Assembly: GCA_947476745.1 (NCBI GenBank)
Contig: CANJRG010000024.1
Location: 1-50,535, forward strand
Origin: Acidimicrobiia bacterium
GTDB lineage: Bacteria > Actinomycetota > Acidimicrobiia > Acidimicrobiales > CAIXPF01
DNA: 50,535 bases
Reading direction: 5' to 3'
Shown: positions 32,431 through 41,629 of the stretch, in pieces
Layout: each line of letters starts with the position of its first letter
How positions within the stretch are numbered: position 1 is the first letter of the stretch
The notes under the pieces: model-generated
Seen by the model: the letters and a program-made list of their open reading frames with translations, nothing else
Database searches by the model: none
What the model was told of the DNA's origin: nothing
Position numbers and translations under genes: made by a program

Positions 32431-33459
32431 TCAGGAACTGCCGATGGACAGCAGGTTCACCAGCGGCTGATACAGCTGTTCGAGGTAGGCGATCTCCTGC
32501 GGGTCGAGGACGAGGTCACAGGCCGCGGCCAGCTGGTCGAGCTGCTCGATGCGTGACACGCCCACGACCGGGGAGGCCACCTCCGGCTTGGACAACAGCC
32601 ACGCCAGGGCGATCTGCGCCGGGGTGGCGCCCCGCTTGGCGGCCAGCTCGATGACCCGGTCGGCGATGGCGAAGTCGGCCTCGCCGCGGTACAGGCCCTC
32701 GGTACGGGCGCGGTCCTGACCCTGCGAGCGGCTGGTCGAGCCCTTGTCGAACCCGCCGTGGTAGGAGCCGGCGAGGATCCCCCGGGCCAGTGGCGACCAG
32801 GGCATGACCCCCACGCCGGTCGAGGCGCAGTAGGGGATCATCTCGCGTTCTTCCTCGCGGTAGATCAGGTTCCAGTGGTTCTGCATCGACACGAACTGGG
32901 TCCAGCCGTTCATCTTCGCGGTCAGCTGCAGCTCGGCGAACTGCCAGGCGAACATCGACGAACCGCCGAGGTAGAGGACCTTTCCGGCCTTCACCGCGTC
33001 GTGGAGAGCCTCGAGCGTCTCCTCGATCGGGGCCTGCACCGCCCCGGGGATGCCGTGGGGATGGCGGTGGATGACCAACTGGTCGATGTAGTCGTGACCG
33101 AGACGCCGAAGCGAGGCGTCGATGCCCTCGCGAATGTGCTTGCGTGACAGGCCACCCTGGTTGGCGCCGCGGCCCATGGGCATGGAGATCTTGGTGGCCA
33201 GCACGTACTGGTCGCGCGGGGCGAGCTCGGCCACCAGCTTGCCAACCACCTCCTCGCAGGAGCCGAGGCCGTAGATGTCCGCGCAGTCGAACGTCGTGAC
33301 CCCTCGCTCGAACGCAGCCTGGAAAATGGGTCGCGCCTCGTCGATGCCGATCGTCCAGTCGCCCTGGTGGCCGCGGCCCGGCTCACCGAAGTTCATGGTG
33401 CCCAGCGTCAGGCGGGAGACCCGCAGACCGCTCCGGCCCACTTGCACGCTCTCGAGCAT
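32431..33459 (-). CDS. Aldo/keto reductase
   Basis: A 342-residue NADP(H)-dependent aldo/keto reductase. The catalytic tetrad is visible: Asp and Tyr in DCADIYGLG, Lys in VLATKISMP, His in LVIHRHPHG. The C-terminal cofactor segment contains VVGVSRIEQLDQLAA. It resembles the Tas/YajO/AKR subgroup that takes a broad range of aldehydes and ketones. GGAGAACGAG lies before the ATG. It follows the carboxylase gene on the same strand after 65 bases and may be in its operon. It converges on the cupin gene with only 21 bases between. Confidence 0.93.
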   Translation of the reverse strand: MLESVQVGRSGLRVSRLTLGTMNFGEPGRGHQGDWTIGIDEARPIFQAAFERGVTTFDCADIYGLGSCEEVVGKLVAELAPRDQYVLATKISMPMGRGANQGGLSRKHIREGIDASLRRLGHDYIDQLVIHRHPHGIPGAVQAPIEETLEALHDAVKAGKVLYLGGSSMFAWQFAELQLTAKMNGWTQFVSMQNHWNLIYREEEREMIPYCASTGVGVMPWSPLARGILAGSYHGGFDKGSTSRSQGQDRARTEGLYRGEADFAIADRVIELAAKRGATPAQIALAWLLSKPEVASPVVGVSRIEQLDQLAAACDLVLDPQEIAYLEQLYQPLVNLLSIGSS

Positions 33460-33524
33460 CTCGTTCTCCGTTTCGACGTGTTGCCGGCTCGCCGGGCCGC
33501 CGGGTTGCCGCTCGGCGCGGCTGG

Positions 33525-36500
33525 TCAGGGGCGGAACTGTAGTGGTCGGGAGACCAGACCCGCTGGTCTGGAGACCTGACGGTATGCCAGCTCGACCCAG
33601 TCGCAGATCATCGCCCGGGTGTCGCGTGGATCGATCATCTCCTCCATCTGGAACTTCGACAGCGGGCCGATCGGGCCGCGGGCGCTCTCGATACGGGCAT
33701 TGAGCTCGGCTCGCAGCGCCGCAGGGTCCGCGGCTTCGGCGAGCTGGCGTTTGTACGCGGCTTCGATGCCGCCTTCGGGCGGGATTCCGCCGACATCGGC
33801 GGCCGGCCACACCACCCGGACCGATGGGGTCGACTGTGGGGTCGCCCAGTTGTTGCCGGCCACGCCGAAGCTGCGTCGCATCAGCACGGTGAAGATCGGC
33901 ACCTCGATCTGGGCGAAGGCCACCATCCATTCCGCGCCCTTGCGGATCGTGCCGTTGATCTCGTGCTCGAGGCCGACGGCGAAACCTGGGTTGTCGCACA
34001 GGTTCAGTACCGGAAGGTGGAACAGATCGCACAGGTCGAGCAGACGCCGCACCTTGTCGCACCCATCCGCGGTGAGCGCGCCGCCGTTGACGTGGCGACT
34101 GTCGGAGGCGATCACGCCGAGCGGGTGGCCGTTGAAGCGGACCAGGCCGGTGACCTGGTCGGTGCCCCACAGCCGCCCGATCTCGAAGAACGAGTCCCGG
34201 TCGGCCATCAGCTCGATGGCGCGTCGGATGTCGAAGGTGGTGGTCCGCTTGCGCGGCACGATCGAGAACAGCTCCTCGTCCCGGCGGTCGGTCGGGTCGG
34301 TGGGATCGGGTGCGATGACCGGTGGCACCTCGAACACGCTCGACGGCAGGTAGGACAGGAAGCGACGCGTCATCTCGACCGCTTCCTCCTCGGTCTCGGC
34401 GAGGTTGTCGACCGATCCGTTGCGGCAGTGGATGTGCCACCCGCCGAGGTCCTCCTTGGTGATGTCGTACCCCATGGCATGGGACACCACCGGTGGGCCG
34501 GCGACGAAGAGTTGGGCGATGTCGCGCACCATCACCGAGAAATGGCCGAGGACCGCCTTTGCGGCGCCGATGCCGACCACGCTGCCGAGCAGCATGTTCA
34601 CCACCGGGACGGTGGCGAGCTGTTTGGTGTAGGCGGTGGAGCCGAGATGGCCGGGCAGGAACGAGCCGCCGCCGCCGGCCACCCGGGGCCTTCCTGCGGT
34701 GATGGCCCCGGAGGACTCCTTTGCTGCGCTCTCGCCCTCCTTGCGTTGTTCGGGCACCATCGCCGCCACGCTGCCGCCGCCGGAGGAGCCGTCGAGCAGG
34801 CGCACCGACGGGATACCCAGCTCGAGCGACAGCCGGTCGAGGTGGAAACTCTTGGCCCCGATGGCCCCGTCGGCGTGGCCGCCGCGCGAGGTGAAGTCGT
34901 CGGCGCACACGATGACCGGACGCTGTTGGATGCGTCCGGAGCCGCCGACGTGGTTCGCCGGCGTGAACGCGGCGATGGCCCCCTCGTCGTCGTAGGAGGC
35001 GAATCCGGCGATGCTGCCCACCTCGCGGAACGAGCCGTCGTCGAGCAGTAGGGCGATGCGCTCCCGGCAGGTCAGCTTGCCTCGCGAACGCTGACGCACG
35101 ACGCCCGGGTCCAGCGAGCCGGGCTGCAGGCGGGCGTCAGCGAGATCTTGGAGCGTCTGCACCTCGGCGAGGACCGGTGCCCACGACCCGCCACCGCTCG
35201 CCGCCGCGGTTCCGGTGGTTCCATCGGCAAGGGGGGCGTCGCCGTCGTCCGGTTCGATGACCACGGTGATCTGGCCCGGCGCCACCACGTCACCGGCCTG
35301 GAGGGGCTGGACGGCGACCACCGTCCCGTTACAGGGGGCGGCGATGAGGGTCTCCATCTTCATGGCACTGAGCACCAGGACGGTGTCCCCGGCGCGGACC
35401 TGCTGGCCCGCAGCGACCCGGACCTCGACCACCGAGGCCGACAGCGGCGCGGCGATCGCCTGGTGCCCGGCCGCGGCTACCAACGGGTCGTGTGCCGTCG
35501 CTGCGGCCGGGCCGGTCGGGATGGCGTCGAGCGCGCCCCGGCCGAGCGCGCCGGACTGTTCGTCGAGCAGCGCCCGGGCCGCGCCGTGGCCGGCCGCGGT
35601 TGCCGTCTGCATTGTGGCGTCCTCGGCCAGCAGGGTGGTGCGGGCGTCGCCGGCCCGGACCGCGGCATGGCCGACGATGGCCTGGAGCTGGCCGAGGTTG
35701 GTGGGCAGGCCGTCGAGGTGGAACGCGGCCAGGGCCCGGCCGGTGCGCTCGAGGGCCGATGCCAGCGAACCGTCGAGGCCGGAGGTGCCGATGACCTTGG
35801 CCAGCAACGGGTCGAACTGCGGGGGAGGGGTGTAGCCGAGGTAGCCGCAGGCGTCGACCCGTACGCCGGGTCCGGTGGGCTCCTTGTAGGCGGTGAGGGT
35901 GCCCGGCCCGGTGGCCACCACACGGGCCTGGACGGCGAAGCCTCGAGGCCGGCCCACCGAGGCCTGGTCGCCGAGCCCGAGGGAGGCCAGTGTGGCCCCT
36001 GCGGCGAGGTGGAATTGGGCCTCGACGAGGTCGATGCCGGTGATCTGTTCGGTGATGGTGTGCTCCACCTGGATTCGGGGGTTGCATTCGATGAAGAAGT
36101 ACTCGCCGGTCCCCGGTACGACCAGGAACTCCACGGTGCCGGCGTTGACGTACCCTGCGGCACGGACCAGGGCCAGGGCGTCGGCGAGAATCCGTTCGCG
36201 CAGGGTGTCGTCGAGGCCTGCCGCCGGGGCGATCTCCACCACTTTCTGGTTGCGCAGCTGCACCGAGCAGTCGCGTTCGTGGAGGTGCACCACGTTGTCG
36301 TGTGCGTCTGCGAGCAGCTGCACCTCGATGTGGCGGGGCCGGCTCACCAACCGTTCGATGAACACCGAGCCGTCCCCGAAGGCGGCTTCGGCCTCGCTGC
36401 TGCAGCGTTCGAATGCCTCGGCCACCTCGGCGGCCGCCGACACCGCCCGCATGCCCCGTCCGCCGCCCCCGGCCGCAGCCTTGAGCATGACCGGGAAGCC

Positions 36501-36977
36501 GATCCGCTCGGCCACCGCGGTGGCCTCGGTGGCCGAGGTGAGGGCGCCCTCGCTGCCCGGTACCACCGGGATGCCGAGCGAACGGGCCAGGGTGCGGGCC
36601 CGGACCTTGTCGCCGAACAGGGCCAGCGCCGCAGGCGGCGGACCGATGAAGGTGATGCCCTCCGATGCACACCATTCGGCGAAGGGGGCATTCTCCGCCA
36701 GGAAGCCGTAGCCAGGATGGACACAGTCGCATCCGGTCTCCTTGGCGATGGCTATGAGGGCGGCGGCATCGAGGTACGCGCCCACCGCTTCAGGCGCCAC
36801 CGTGCCGGGGGAGGCATCGATCCGGCGAGACGTGGTGGCCATCCGACTGTGCAGGGAGCGCTCGTCGACCGGCGCGTACACCGCCACCGACTCCATCCCC
36901 AGCGCGGCGGCGGCCCCGGCGATGCGGATGGCGATCTCGCCGCGATTGCTGATCAACACCCGGGTGTGCAGCCCCAT
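33525..36977 (-). CDS. Single-chain acyl-CoA carboxylase (BC-BCCP-CT), long-chain acyl-CoA carboxylase-like
   Basis: A 1150-residue protein joining all parts of a biotin-dependent acyl-CoA carboxylase. Biotin carboxylase is at about 1-450 (VLISNRGEIAIRI, HPGYGFLAENAPFA, KAAAGGGGRGMR, FIECNPRIQVEHTITE). The biotin carrier is at about 505-580, with the acceptor Lys540 in SAMKMETL. The carboxyltransferase is at about 590-1150 (ANHVGGSGRIQQRPVIV in the N half; NLCDNPGFAVGLEHE in the C half). Bacterial acetyl- and propionyl-CoA carboxylases normally split these into alpha and beta chains; a single chain of this order is known from the mycobacterial long-chain acyl-CoA carboxylase. The ATG has CAGGGGGT upstream. 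Confidence 0.93.
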   Translation of the reverse strand: MGLHTRVLISNRGEIAIRIAGAAAALGMESVAVYAPVDERSLHSRMATTSRRIDASPGTVAPEAVGAYLDAAALIAIAKETGCDCVHPGYGFLAENAPFAEWCASEGITFIGPPPAALALFGDKVRARTLARSLGIPVVPGSEGALTSATEATAVAERIGFPVMLKAAAGGGGRGMRAVSAAAEVAEAFERCSSEAEAAFGDGSVFIERLVSRPRHIEVQLLADAHDNVVHLHERDCSVQLRNQKVVEIAPAAGLDDTLRERILADALALVRAAGYVNAGTVEFLVVPGTGEYFFIECNPRIQVEHTITEQITGIDLVEAQFHLAAGATLASLGLGDQASVGRPRGFAVQARVVATGPGTLTAYKEPTGPGVRVDACGYLGYTPPPQFDPLLAKVIGTSGLDGSLASALERTGRALAAFHLDGLPTNLGQLQAIVGHAAVRAGDARTTLLAEDATMQTATAAGHGAARALLDEQSGALGRGALDAIPTGPAAATAHDPLVAAAGHQAIAAPLSASVVEVRVAAGQQVRAGDTVLVLSAMKMETLIAAPCNGTVVAVQPLQAGDVVAPGQITVVIEPDDGDAPLADGTTGTAAASGGGSWAPVLAEVQTLQDLADARLQPGSLDPGVVRQRSRGKLTCRERIALLLDDGSFREVGSIAGFASYDDEGAIAAFTPANHVGGSGRIQQRPVIVCADDFTSRGGHADGAIGAKSFHLDRLSLELGIPSVRLLDGSSGGGSVAAMVPEQRKEGESAAKESSGAITAGRPRVAGGGGSFLPGHLGSTAYTKQLATVPVVNMLLGSVVGIGAAKAVLGHFSVMVRDIAQLFVAGPPVVSHAMGYDITKEDLGGWHIHCRNGSVDNLAETEEEAVEMTRRFLSYLPSSVFEVPPVIAPDPTDPTDRRDEELFSIVPRKRTTTFDIRRAIELMADRDSFFEIGRLWGTDQVTGLVRFNGHPLGVIASDSRHVNGGALTADGCDKVRRLLDLCDLFHLPVLNLCDNPGFAVGLEHEINGTIRKGAEWMVAFAQIEVPIFTVLMRRSFGVAGNNWATPQSTPSVRVVWPAADVGGIPPEGGIEAAYKRQLAEAADPAALRAELNARIESARGPIGPLSKFQMEEMIDPRDTRAMICDWVELAYRQVSRPAGLVSRPLQFRP

Positions 36978-37038
36978 GTCGTACCCCCTGCGTCTCGACC
37001 GCGGCGAGAGCCGCGTCGGACCGAGACTGATGCAGGGC

Positions 37039-37055
37039 GCTGGACCTTGTCCAGC
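37039..37055. promoter_or_regulatory. Perfect 7-3-7 palindrome in the carboxylase/amidohydrolase gap (operator candidate)
   Basis: GCTGGAC-CTT-GTCCAGC is a perfect 17-bp inverted repeat in the 190-base gap between divergent genes. The size and symmetry fit a dimeric helix-turn-helix repressor site such as that of a TetR or GntR family protein; no regulator gene is in the window. Confidence 0.45.
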
Positions 37056-37117
37056 CCGTGCGGTGTCATCGGTCACCATCGAGCCGGGCCCATCCTTCGT
37101 CGGCGGGGGGGAGCAGC

Positions 37118-37123
37118 TAAGGT
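37118..37123 (+). promoter_or_regulatory. Probable -10 hexamer TAAGGT of the amidohydrolase gene
   Basis: TAAGGT is a one-base variant of the TASSGT hexamers. A start of transcription near 37130 would give a leader of about 38 bases containing AAGGAG. Confidence 0.45.
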
Positions 37124-37134
37124 CGGTGCATTCT

Positions 37135-37150
37135 TCGAATCTCGATTCGA
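37135..37150 (+). promoter_or_regulatory. Inverted repeat TCGAAT-N4-ATTCGA at the expected transcription start
   Basis: The two 6-bp arms are perfect, separated by CTCG. The site begins 11 bases after the -10 hexamer and ends before the ribosome-binding site, where a bound repressor would block the amidohydrolase promoter. Confidence 0.5.
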
Positions 37151-37167
37151 CTGGGCAAGGAGCAGGC

Positions 37168-38328
37168 ATGATCCCGCCGGGCATCATCTCCGCAGATGGA
37201 CACGTCTGTGAAGCGGCCAACACGTACACCGACTACATCGACCCGAAGTTCCGGGATCGGGCACCGCACATCGCCACCCTCGACGATGGCACCGAGGCCT
37301 TCGTCGTTCCCGGCATGCGCAAGCCGGTTCCGCTGGGCTTCGTCGACGGCGCCGGCTTCAACGCCAAGGAGCGTCTGGCCCGGGCCAAGCAGATGAAGTA
37401 CAGCGATGTCCGCACCGCCGCGTACGTCGCCCGGGACCGCTTGGCCTACATGGACCAGGACGGGTTGGCGGCGGAACTCATCTACGCCTCGGTCGGCATG
37501 GGTATCTGCATGCACCGCGACGTCGAATACAAGGACGCCTGCATGCAGGCCTACAACCGGTGGCTGGCCGAGATGTGCTCCGAGGCCCCCGAGCGGGTGT
37601 TCGGCCTGGCCCAGACCGCCGTGGTCGATGTGGATTCGGCGATCCTCGACTTCCAGCGGGCCAAGGAGATGGGCTTCGTCGGCATGATGATGCCGGGCGA
37701 CCCCGTCCACGAGGACTTCGACCACGCCGACTACGACGCCCTGTGGGAGTGCGCGGCCGACCTCGAGATGCCGATCGCCTTCCACATCCTCACCTCGCGG
37801 GCCGGCAGCATCGACGCCAAGCCCCGCGGGCACTCCTACAACAACTTCCTCGGCATCATCCGGGCCGTGCAGGACGTCGTCGGCATGATGGTCCTCGGCG
37901 GGGTTTTCGAACGTCACCCCGGCCTCAAGATGGTTGTCGCCGAGAGCGACGTCGGCTGGCTGCCCCATTACATGTACCGCATGGACCACGCCGCCAAGAT
38001 CAACACCATGGACGGCATCATCAAGGGCCTGTCGAAGCTGCCCAGCGAATACATCCGCTCCAACGTGTGGGCCACGTTCCAGGATGACCTGACGGCGTAC
38101 CACCAGGGCGATCTGTTCGATTTCCAGCACCTGCTGTGGGCCAGCGACTTCCCCCACACCGACTCGACCTGGCCGCGGTCGCGCCAGCTCATCGCCGAGC
38201 AGGCGTCGCACCTCTCCGAGGAGAAGCACCAGGCGATCTACCGCGAGAACACCGCGAAGCTGTTCAACCTGCCGGCCGGCAACGAGTCGTGGCGGCGGGA
38301 GACCGATCCCGCCCTCGCCGGCGTCTGA
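37168..38328 (+). CDS. Amidohydrolase (Amidohydro_2 / ACMSD-like family)
   Basis: A 386-residue TIM-barrel amidohydrolase. It starts IPPGIISADGHVCEAANTYTDY, matching the DxHxxE-type opening of the aminocarboxymuconate-semialdehyde decarboxylase-related group, has IAFHILTSRAG near 210 (metal His), ERHPGLKMVVAESDVGWLPHYMYRMD near 245-275, and WASDFPHTDSTWP near 330 with the metal-binding Asp. The family contains decarboxylases and hydrolases of aromatic-pathway intermediates and some actinobacterial members of unknown role. AAGGAGCAG precedes the ATG. It is divergent from the carboxylase. Confidence 0.92.
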   Translation: MIPPGIISADGHVCEAANTYTDYIDPKFRDRAPHIATLDDGTEAFVVPGMRKPVPLGFVDGAGFNAKERLARAKQMKYSDVRTAAYVARDRLAYMDQDGLAAELIYASVGMGICMHRDVEYKDACMQAYNRWLAEMCSEAPERVFGLAQTAVVDVDSAILDFQRAKEMGFVGMMMPGDPVHEDFDHADYDALWECAADLEMPIAFHILTSRAGSIDAKPRGHSYNNFLGIIRAVQDVVGMMVLGGVFERHPGLKMVVAESDVGWLPHYMYRMDHAAKINTMDGIIKGLSKLPSEYIRSNVWATFQDDLTAYHQGDLFDFQHLLWASDFPHTDSTWPRSRQLIAEQASHLSEEKHQAIYRENTAKLFNLPAGNESWRRETDPALAGV

Positions 38329-38348
38329 TCCGACGGTCCACCGACCAC

Positions 38349-38407
38349 AACGCACCGGCACCCGTTGCTGGCCCCGCCCGGGCCGCAGCGGGTGCCGCTT
38401 GCGTTTT
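38349..38407. terminator. Long hairpin with T-tract between convergent genes
   Basis: AACGCA (38349) pairs with TGCGTT (38400), GGCACCCG with CGGGTGCC further in, and TTGC/GCAG partly inside; the right arm runs into GCGTTTT. This is the clearest intrinsic terminator in the window, read for the amidohydrolase gene on the plus strand. Confidence 0.7.
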
Positions 38408-38468
38408 CGGCGGGACCGCGGCCCGTACGGGTGGGTCGCTGTGCTGCCCCCGGTTCTCCGAAACGGCT

Positions 38469-39782
38469 TCAGCCCGTTGCGACCGGTCCCACCCGTTCGT
38501 GCATGGTGGCCCGGCGGAGGTAGGCGAACGCCGCCACCAGCATCATGATGGCGGCGAGGTCGCCGAGGTTGGCCAGCATGTGGTAACCGATCGCTTGTCG
38601 GATGAAGCCGGCGCTGAGCCCGGCGATACCGCCACAGAAGCTCATGACCAGGTCGGCGGTGCCTTGCACCTGCACCCGCTCGGTGATGGAGAACGACTCG
38701 GTGAGCAGCGTCGACCCGCCGATCATGCCGAAGCTCCAGCCCACCCCCAGCACCCACATCGACGGGAACAGGAGCATGTAGTGGTGCGAAGACAGGGCGG
38801 CGACAATGCCCGCGACGACGAGCAGGCAGCCGCCGACCATGATTGATTGCACCCGGCCCACGCGGTCGGCGAAGCGGCCCACCAGGGGTGCGAAGGCGAA
38901 CATGCCGGCCACATGGACCGACACGACATAGGGGCTGAGGTTCTCGTAGCCGTGCAGCTTCATGTGCACCGGGGTCATGGCCATTTCGGCCACCATCACG
39001 AATTGCGACACGACCATGGCCAGCAACGCCAGGCGGGCTGCGGGCAGCCCCATGATCAGGCCGAGCGAACGCCGGATCGGCGGGAGCTTCTCCCGTGAAC
39101 CCTTCGGGCTGACCCCGCCCGCGACGACCAGCGGGTCCGGACGGAGACGGATCGTGGTGTTGACGGCGGCGAGGCCGAACAGGGCGCCGGCGACCAGCCA
39201 CGGCCCGGTGTACTGCTGCAATCCGAACGACATGCCGAGGTGCTCGGCCGGCACGATGGTGAGCGGCCCGGCCACCGCCCCGAAGGTCTGGGCGAAGACC
39301 ACCCGACCGATGGCCCGGCTGCGTTCCTCCGGGCGGGCGAGATCGGCGGCGGCGTAACGGGCCAGCAGGTTCGCTGCCTGCCCGTTGCCGAACAGGAACA
39401 GGCCGACCAGGAACAGCGGAAGCAGCTGCAACTGGACGCCGACCGCCCCCACGACGGCACCGACGAGGGCACCGCTGTAGCCGATCTGCAGGCCCGGTCG
39501 TCGCCCGGCCCGCTTCATGCGGCGCGACAGAACCTGGGAGGCGAAGGCCGTACCGGTGGTGACCGTCGCCGTACCGAGGCCGGCCCACACCGTCGTCGAG
39601 CCCAGCATCTCGGTGACCACCAGGGCACCGACGGTGACCGAGGAGGCCATGGCCGCGCCGCCGACGATCTGCCCGGTGGTGAGCGCGCCGAGGACGGTGC
39701 GTTGGAGCGCCGCCCGTTCTGCGTCGTCGAGGTCGAGTTCGTCCGACGTGACGGTCCCGCCGTCCGCATTGGGAGTTGGCAT
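38469..39782 (-). CDS. Major facilitator superfamily transporter
   Basis: A 437-residue inner-membrane protein with about twelve membrane segments after a charged 30-residue N-terminal tail. The loop VGRFADRVGRVQ is the MFS motif A equivalent in the second half and LSRRMKRAGRRPGLQIG the one in the first half. It looks like a member of the drug/metabolite-H+ antiporter-type group, but direction and substrate cannot be told. The ATG is supported by a TAGGGT hexamer 6 bases upstream. It could import or export substrates for the surrounding catabolic genes. Confidence 0.92.
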   Translation of the reverse strand: MPTPNADGGTVTSDELDLDDAERAALQRTVLGALTTGQIVGGAAMASSVTVGALVVTEMLGSTTVWAGLGTATVTTGTAFASQVLSRRMKRAGRRPGLQIGYSGALVGAVVGAVGVQLQLLPLFLVGLFLFGNGQAANLLARYAAADLARPEERSRAIGRVVFAQTFGAVAGPLTIVPAEHLGMSFGLQQYTGPWLVAGALFGLAAVNTTIRLRPDPLVVAGGVSPKGSREKLPPIRRSLGLIMGLPAARLALLAMVVSQFVMVAEMAMTPVHMKLHGYENLSPYVVSVHVAGMFAFAPLVGRFADRVGRVQSIMVGGCLLVVAGIVAALSSHHYMLLFPSMWVLGVGWSFGMIGGSTLLTESFSITERVQVQGTADLVMSFCGGIAGLSAGFIRQAIGYHMLANLGDLAAIMMLVAAFAYLRRATMHERVGPVATG

Positions 39783-39788
39783 CCCCGG

Positions 39789-39794
39789 ACCCTA
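39789..39794 (-). promoter_or_regulatory. Leaderless-type -10 hexamer TAGGGT of the MFS gene
   Basis: It ends 6 bases before the ATG at 39782. Confidence 0.6.
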
Positions 39795-39850
39795 CTTCGG
39801 GGCCTGTGGGCGCCGCCGTGAAGTCAGGCCCGGTGAAGCACCGGGCCCGG

Positions 39851-39897
39851 CAAAGCCGTTCATGTCAGGGCAAAGCCGTTCATGTCAGGGCAAAGCC
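39851..39897. repeat. 20-bp tandem duplication across the monooxygenase stop codon
   Basis: CAAAGCCGTTCATGTCAGGG occurs twice in succession and a third time for its first 7 bases. On the minus strand the unit encodes GFALT and the TGA stop; the extra copies lie beyond the stop. Confidence 0.9.
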
Positions 39898-41535
39898 CTC
39901 GTAGCCGTTGGCGACGATCTCGTCGCAGCGGGCGCGGTAGCGGCCGAGACCGCCGACGTAGGGCAGGAACATCCGCGGCTTGCCGGGGATGTTGGCCCCC
40001 AGGTACCAGCTGTTGCAGGTGGGGGCGACGTACATCGTGCCTTGGGCCACGTCGTTGACGTGCCGGCCCCATTCCTCGGCCGCCTCTGGGGTGGCCTCGA
40101 TGGTGCGTAAACCGTTGGTACGCAGATGGTCGATGGTGTCGGCGATCCACTCGACGTGCTGCTCGATGGCCACGATGACGTTGGCCAGCACCGACGGGCT
40201 GCCGGGTCCGGTCACGGTGAACAGGTTCGGGAAACCCGCCACCTGCAGCCCGAGGTAGGTCCGCGGGCCCTCGGCCCACACGTCCGTGAGCCGGACCCCG
40301 TCGCGGCCGCGCAGGTCGATGCGCTCGAGCGCCCCGGTCATGGCGTCGAACCCGGTGGCGAAGATCAGGATGTCGAGCTCGTAGTGGCCCGACTCGGTCT
40401 GCACGCCGGTCTCGGTGATCTCGGTGATGGCACCTTTGCGCAGGTCGACCAGGGTGACGTTCGGGCGGTTGAACGTCTCGTAGAAGTTGGTGTCGAGCAC
40501 CTGGCGCTTGCAGCCCACCGGGTAGCCGACCGGCGTGAGGGCGTCGGCGACGTCGGGGTCCTCGACGACGGCGTGGACGTGCTCGGCGTACAGGTCGCAC
40601 GCTGCGGCGTTGGACTCCGGGTCCTTGTAGATGTCGGTGAAGCGGTTGAACAGGCCGAAGCCGTACTGCTCCCAGGCCTCGTGGCGCTGGGGGCCGTCGA
40701 GTTCACGCAGCTTGGGCCGGGGAGGCCTCGGACCCGCCACGGGCGGCTTCTTGTCCGCCTTGTTGATGGGCGACCAGTTGGAGAAGCCGGTCGAGCTGTG
40801 GCGCTGGCGCTCGCGAACCTCGGCGTAGTTCTCCTTGTAGGCCTCCTTCACATCGGTCCGTAGCGGTTTGTTGTTGGCCGGGAAGGTGAAGCCGGGGGTC
40901 CGCTGGAAGATGAACAGTTGCTGGGCCTGTTCGGCGATGACCGGGATGGCCTGCACGCCGGAGGACCCCGTGCCGATGATGCCGACCCGGCAGCCGAGGT
41001 CCACGCCTTCCTTGGGCCACCTTCCGGTATGGAGCACCTGGCCCTGGAAACGGTCGAGCCCCGCAACGTCGGGGACGTTGGCCGCCGACAAGGCCCCGGT
41101 GGCCATGATGCAGAACGCCGCGTCGACCACGTCGCCCCGGTCGGTGCCGACACGCCAGGTGGCGCGGTCCCCGTCGAAGTGGGCCGAGGTCACTCGGGTC
41201 TCGAAGCGGATGTCGCGACGCAGGTCGAAGCGGTCCGCGACATGCTGGGCGTAGCGGAGGATCTCCGGTTGGGCCGCCATCAGCTCCGTCCACTCCCACT
41301 CCTGTTCGAGGTCGGCATCGAAGCCGTAGGAGTACTCCATGGAGGGCACGTCGCAGCGGGCGCCGGGGTAGCGGTTCCAGTACCAGGTGCCGCCGACGCC
41401 GGTACCGGCCTCGTAGACCCGGACGGAAAGCCCGCCCTGGCGCAGCTTGTGCAACAGATACATGCCGGCAAAACCGGCTCCGACCACGATGGCGTCGAGC
41501 TGCTCGACATCAGTCGTCGTCCGGGGGGCGGTCAT
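39880..41535 (-). CDS. Flavin-containing monooxygenase, Baeyer-Villiger type
   Basis: A 551-residue class B flavoprotein monooxygenase. The first Rossmann motif is VVGAGFAGMYLLH, the second GIIGTGSSGVQAIP, and between them lies FQGQVLHTGRWPKEG, which fits the Baeyer-Villiger fingerprint FxGxxxHxxxW(P/D). ATGFDAMTG is the second conserved glycine/Asp site. Such enzymes insert oxygen beside a ketone, using NADPH, and make esters or lactones; steroid and cyclic ketone monooxygenases have this form. GGAGATG precedes the ATG. A lactone product could be opened by the MBL hydrolase at 20954, but that link is inference. Confidence 0.95.
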   Translation of the reverse strand: MTAPRTTTDVEQLDAIVVGAGFAGMYLLHKLRQGGLSVRVYEAGTGVGGTWYWNRYPGARCDVPSMEYSYGFDADLEQEWEWTELMAAQPEILRYAQHVADRFDLRRDIRFETRVTSAHFDGDRATWRVGTDRGDVVDAAFCIMATGALSAANVPDVAGLDRFQGQVLHTGRWPKEGVDLGCRVGIIGTGSSGVQAIPVIAEQAQQLFIFQRTPGFTFPANNKPLRTDVKEAYKENYAEVRERQRHSSTGFSNWSPINKADKKPPVAGPRPPRPKLRELDGPQRHEAWEQYGFGLFNRFTDIYKDPESNAAACDLYAEHVHAVVEDPDVADALTPVGYPVGCKRQVLDTNFYETFNRPNVTLVDLRKGAITEITETGVQTESGHYELDILIFATGFDAMTGALERIDLRGRDGVRLTDVWAEGPRTYLGLQVAGFPNLFTVTGPGSPSVLANVIVAIEQHVEWIADTIDHLRTNGLRTIEATPEAAEEWGRHVNDVAQGTMYVAPTCNSWYLGANIPGKPRMFLPYVGGLGRYRARCDEIVANGYEGFALT

Positions 41536-41629
41536 CGGTGCATCTCCAGCGCGCGCATGGGCCGAGCGTATCGGTCGCAGCGGTTGTGCCCCAGCCCGTC
41601 GCGGGTAGCCGACGCCGCCGGCCGGAACT

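Noticed and set aside
35148-37211. 687-codon plus-strand open frame opposite the carboxylase gene
   Set aside because: Low-complexity, Gly/Arg/Asp/His-rich text with no motif; the minus-strand carboxylase is unambiguous.
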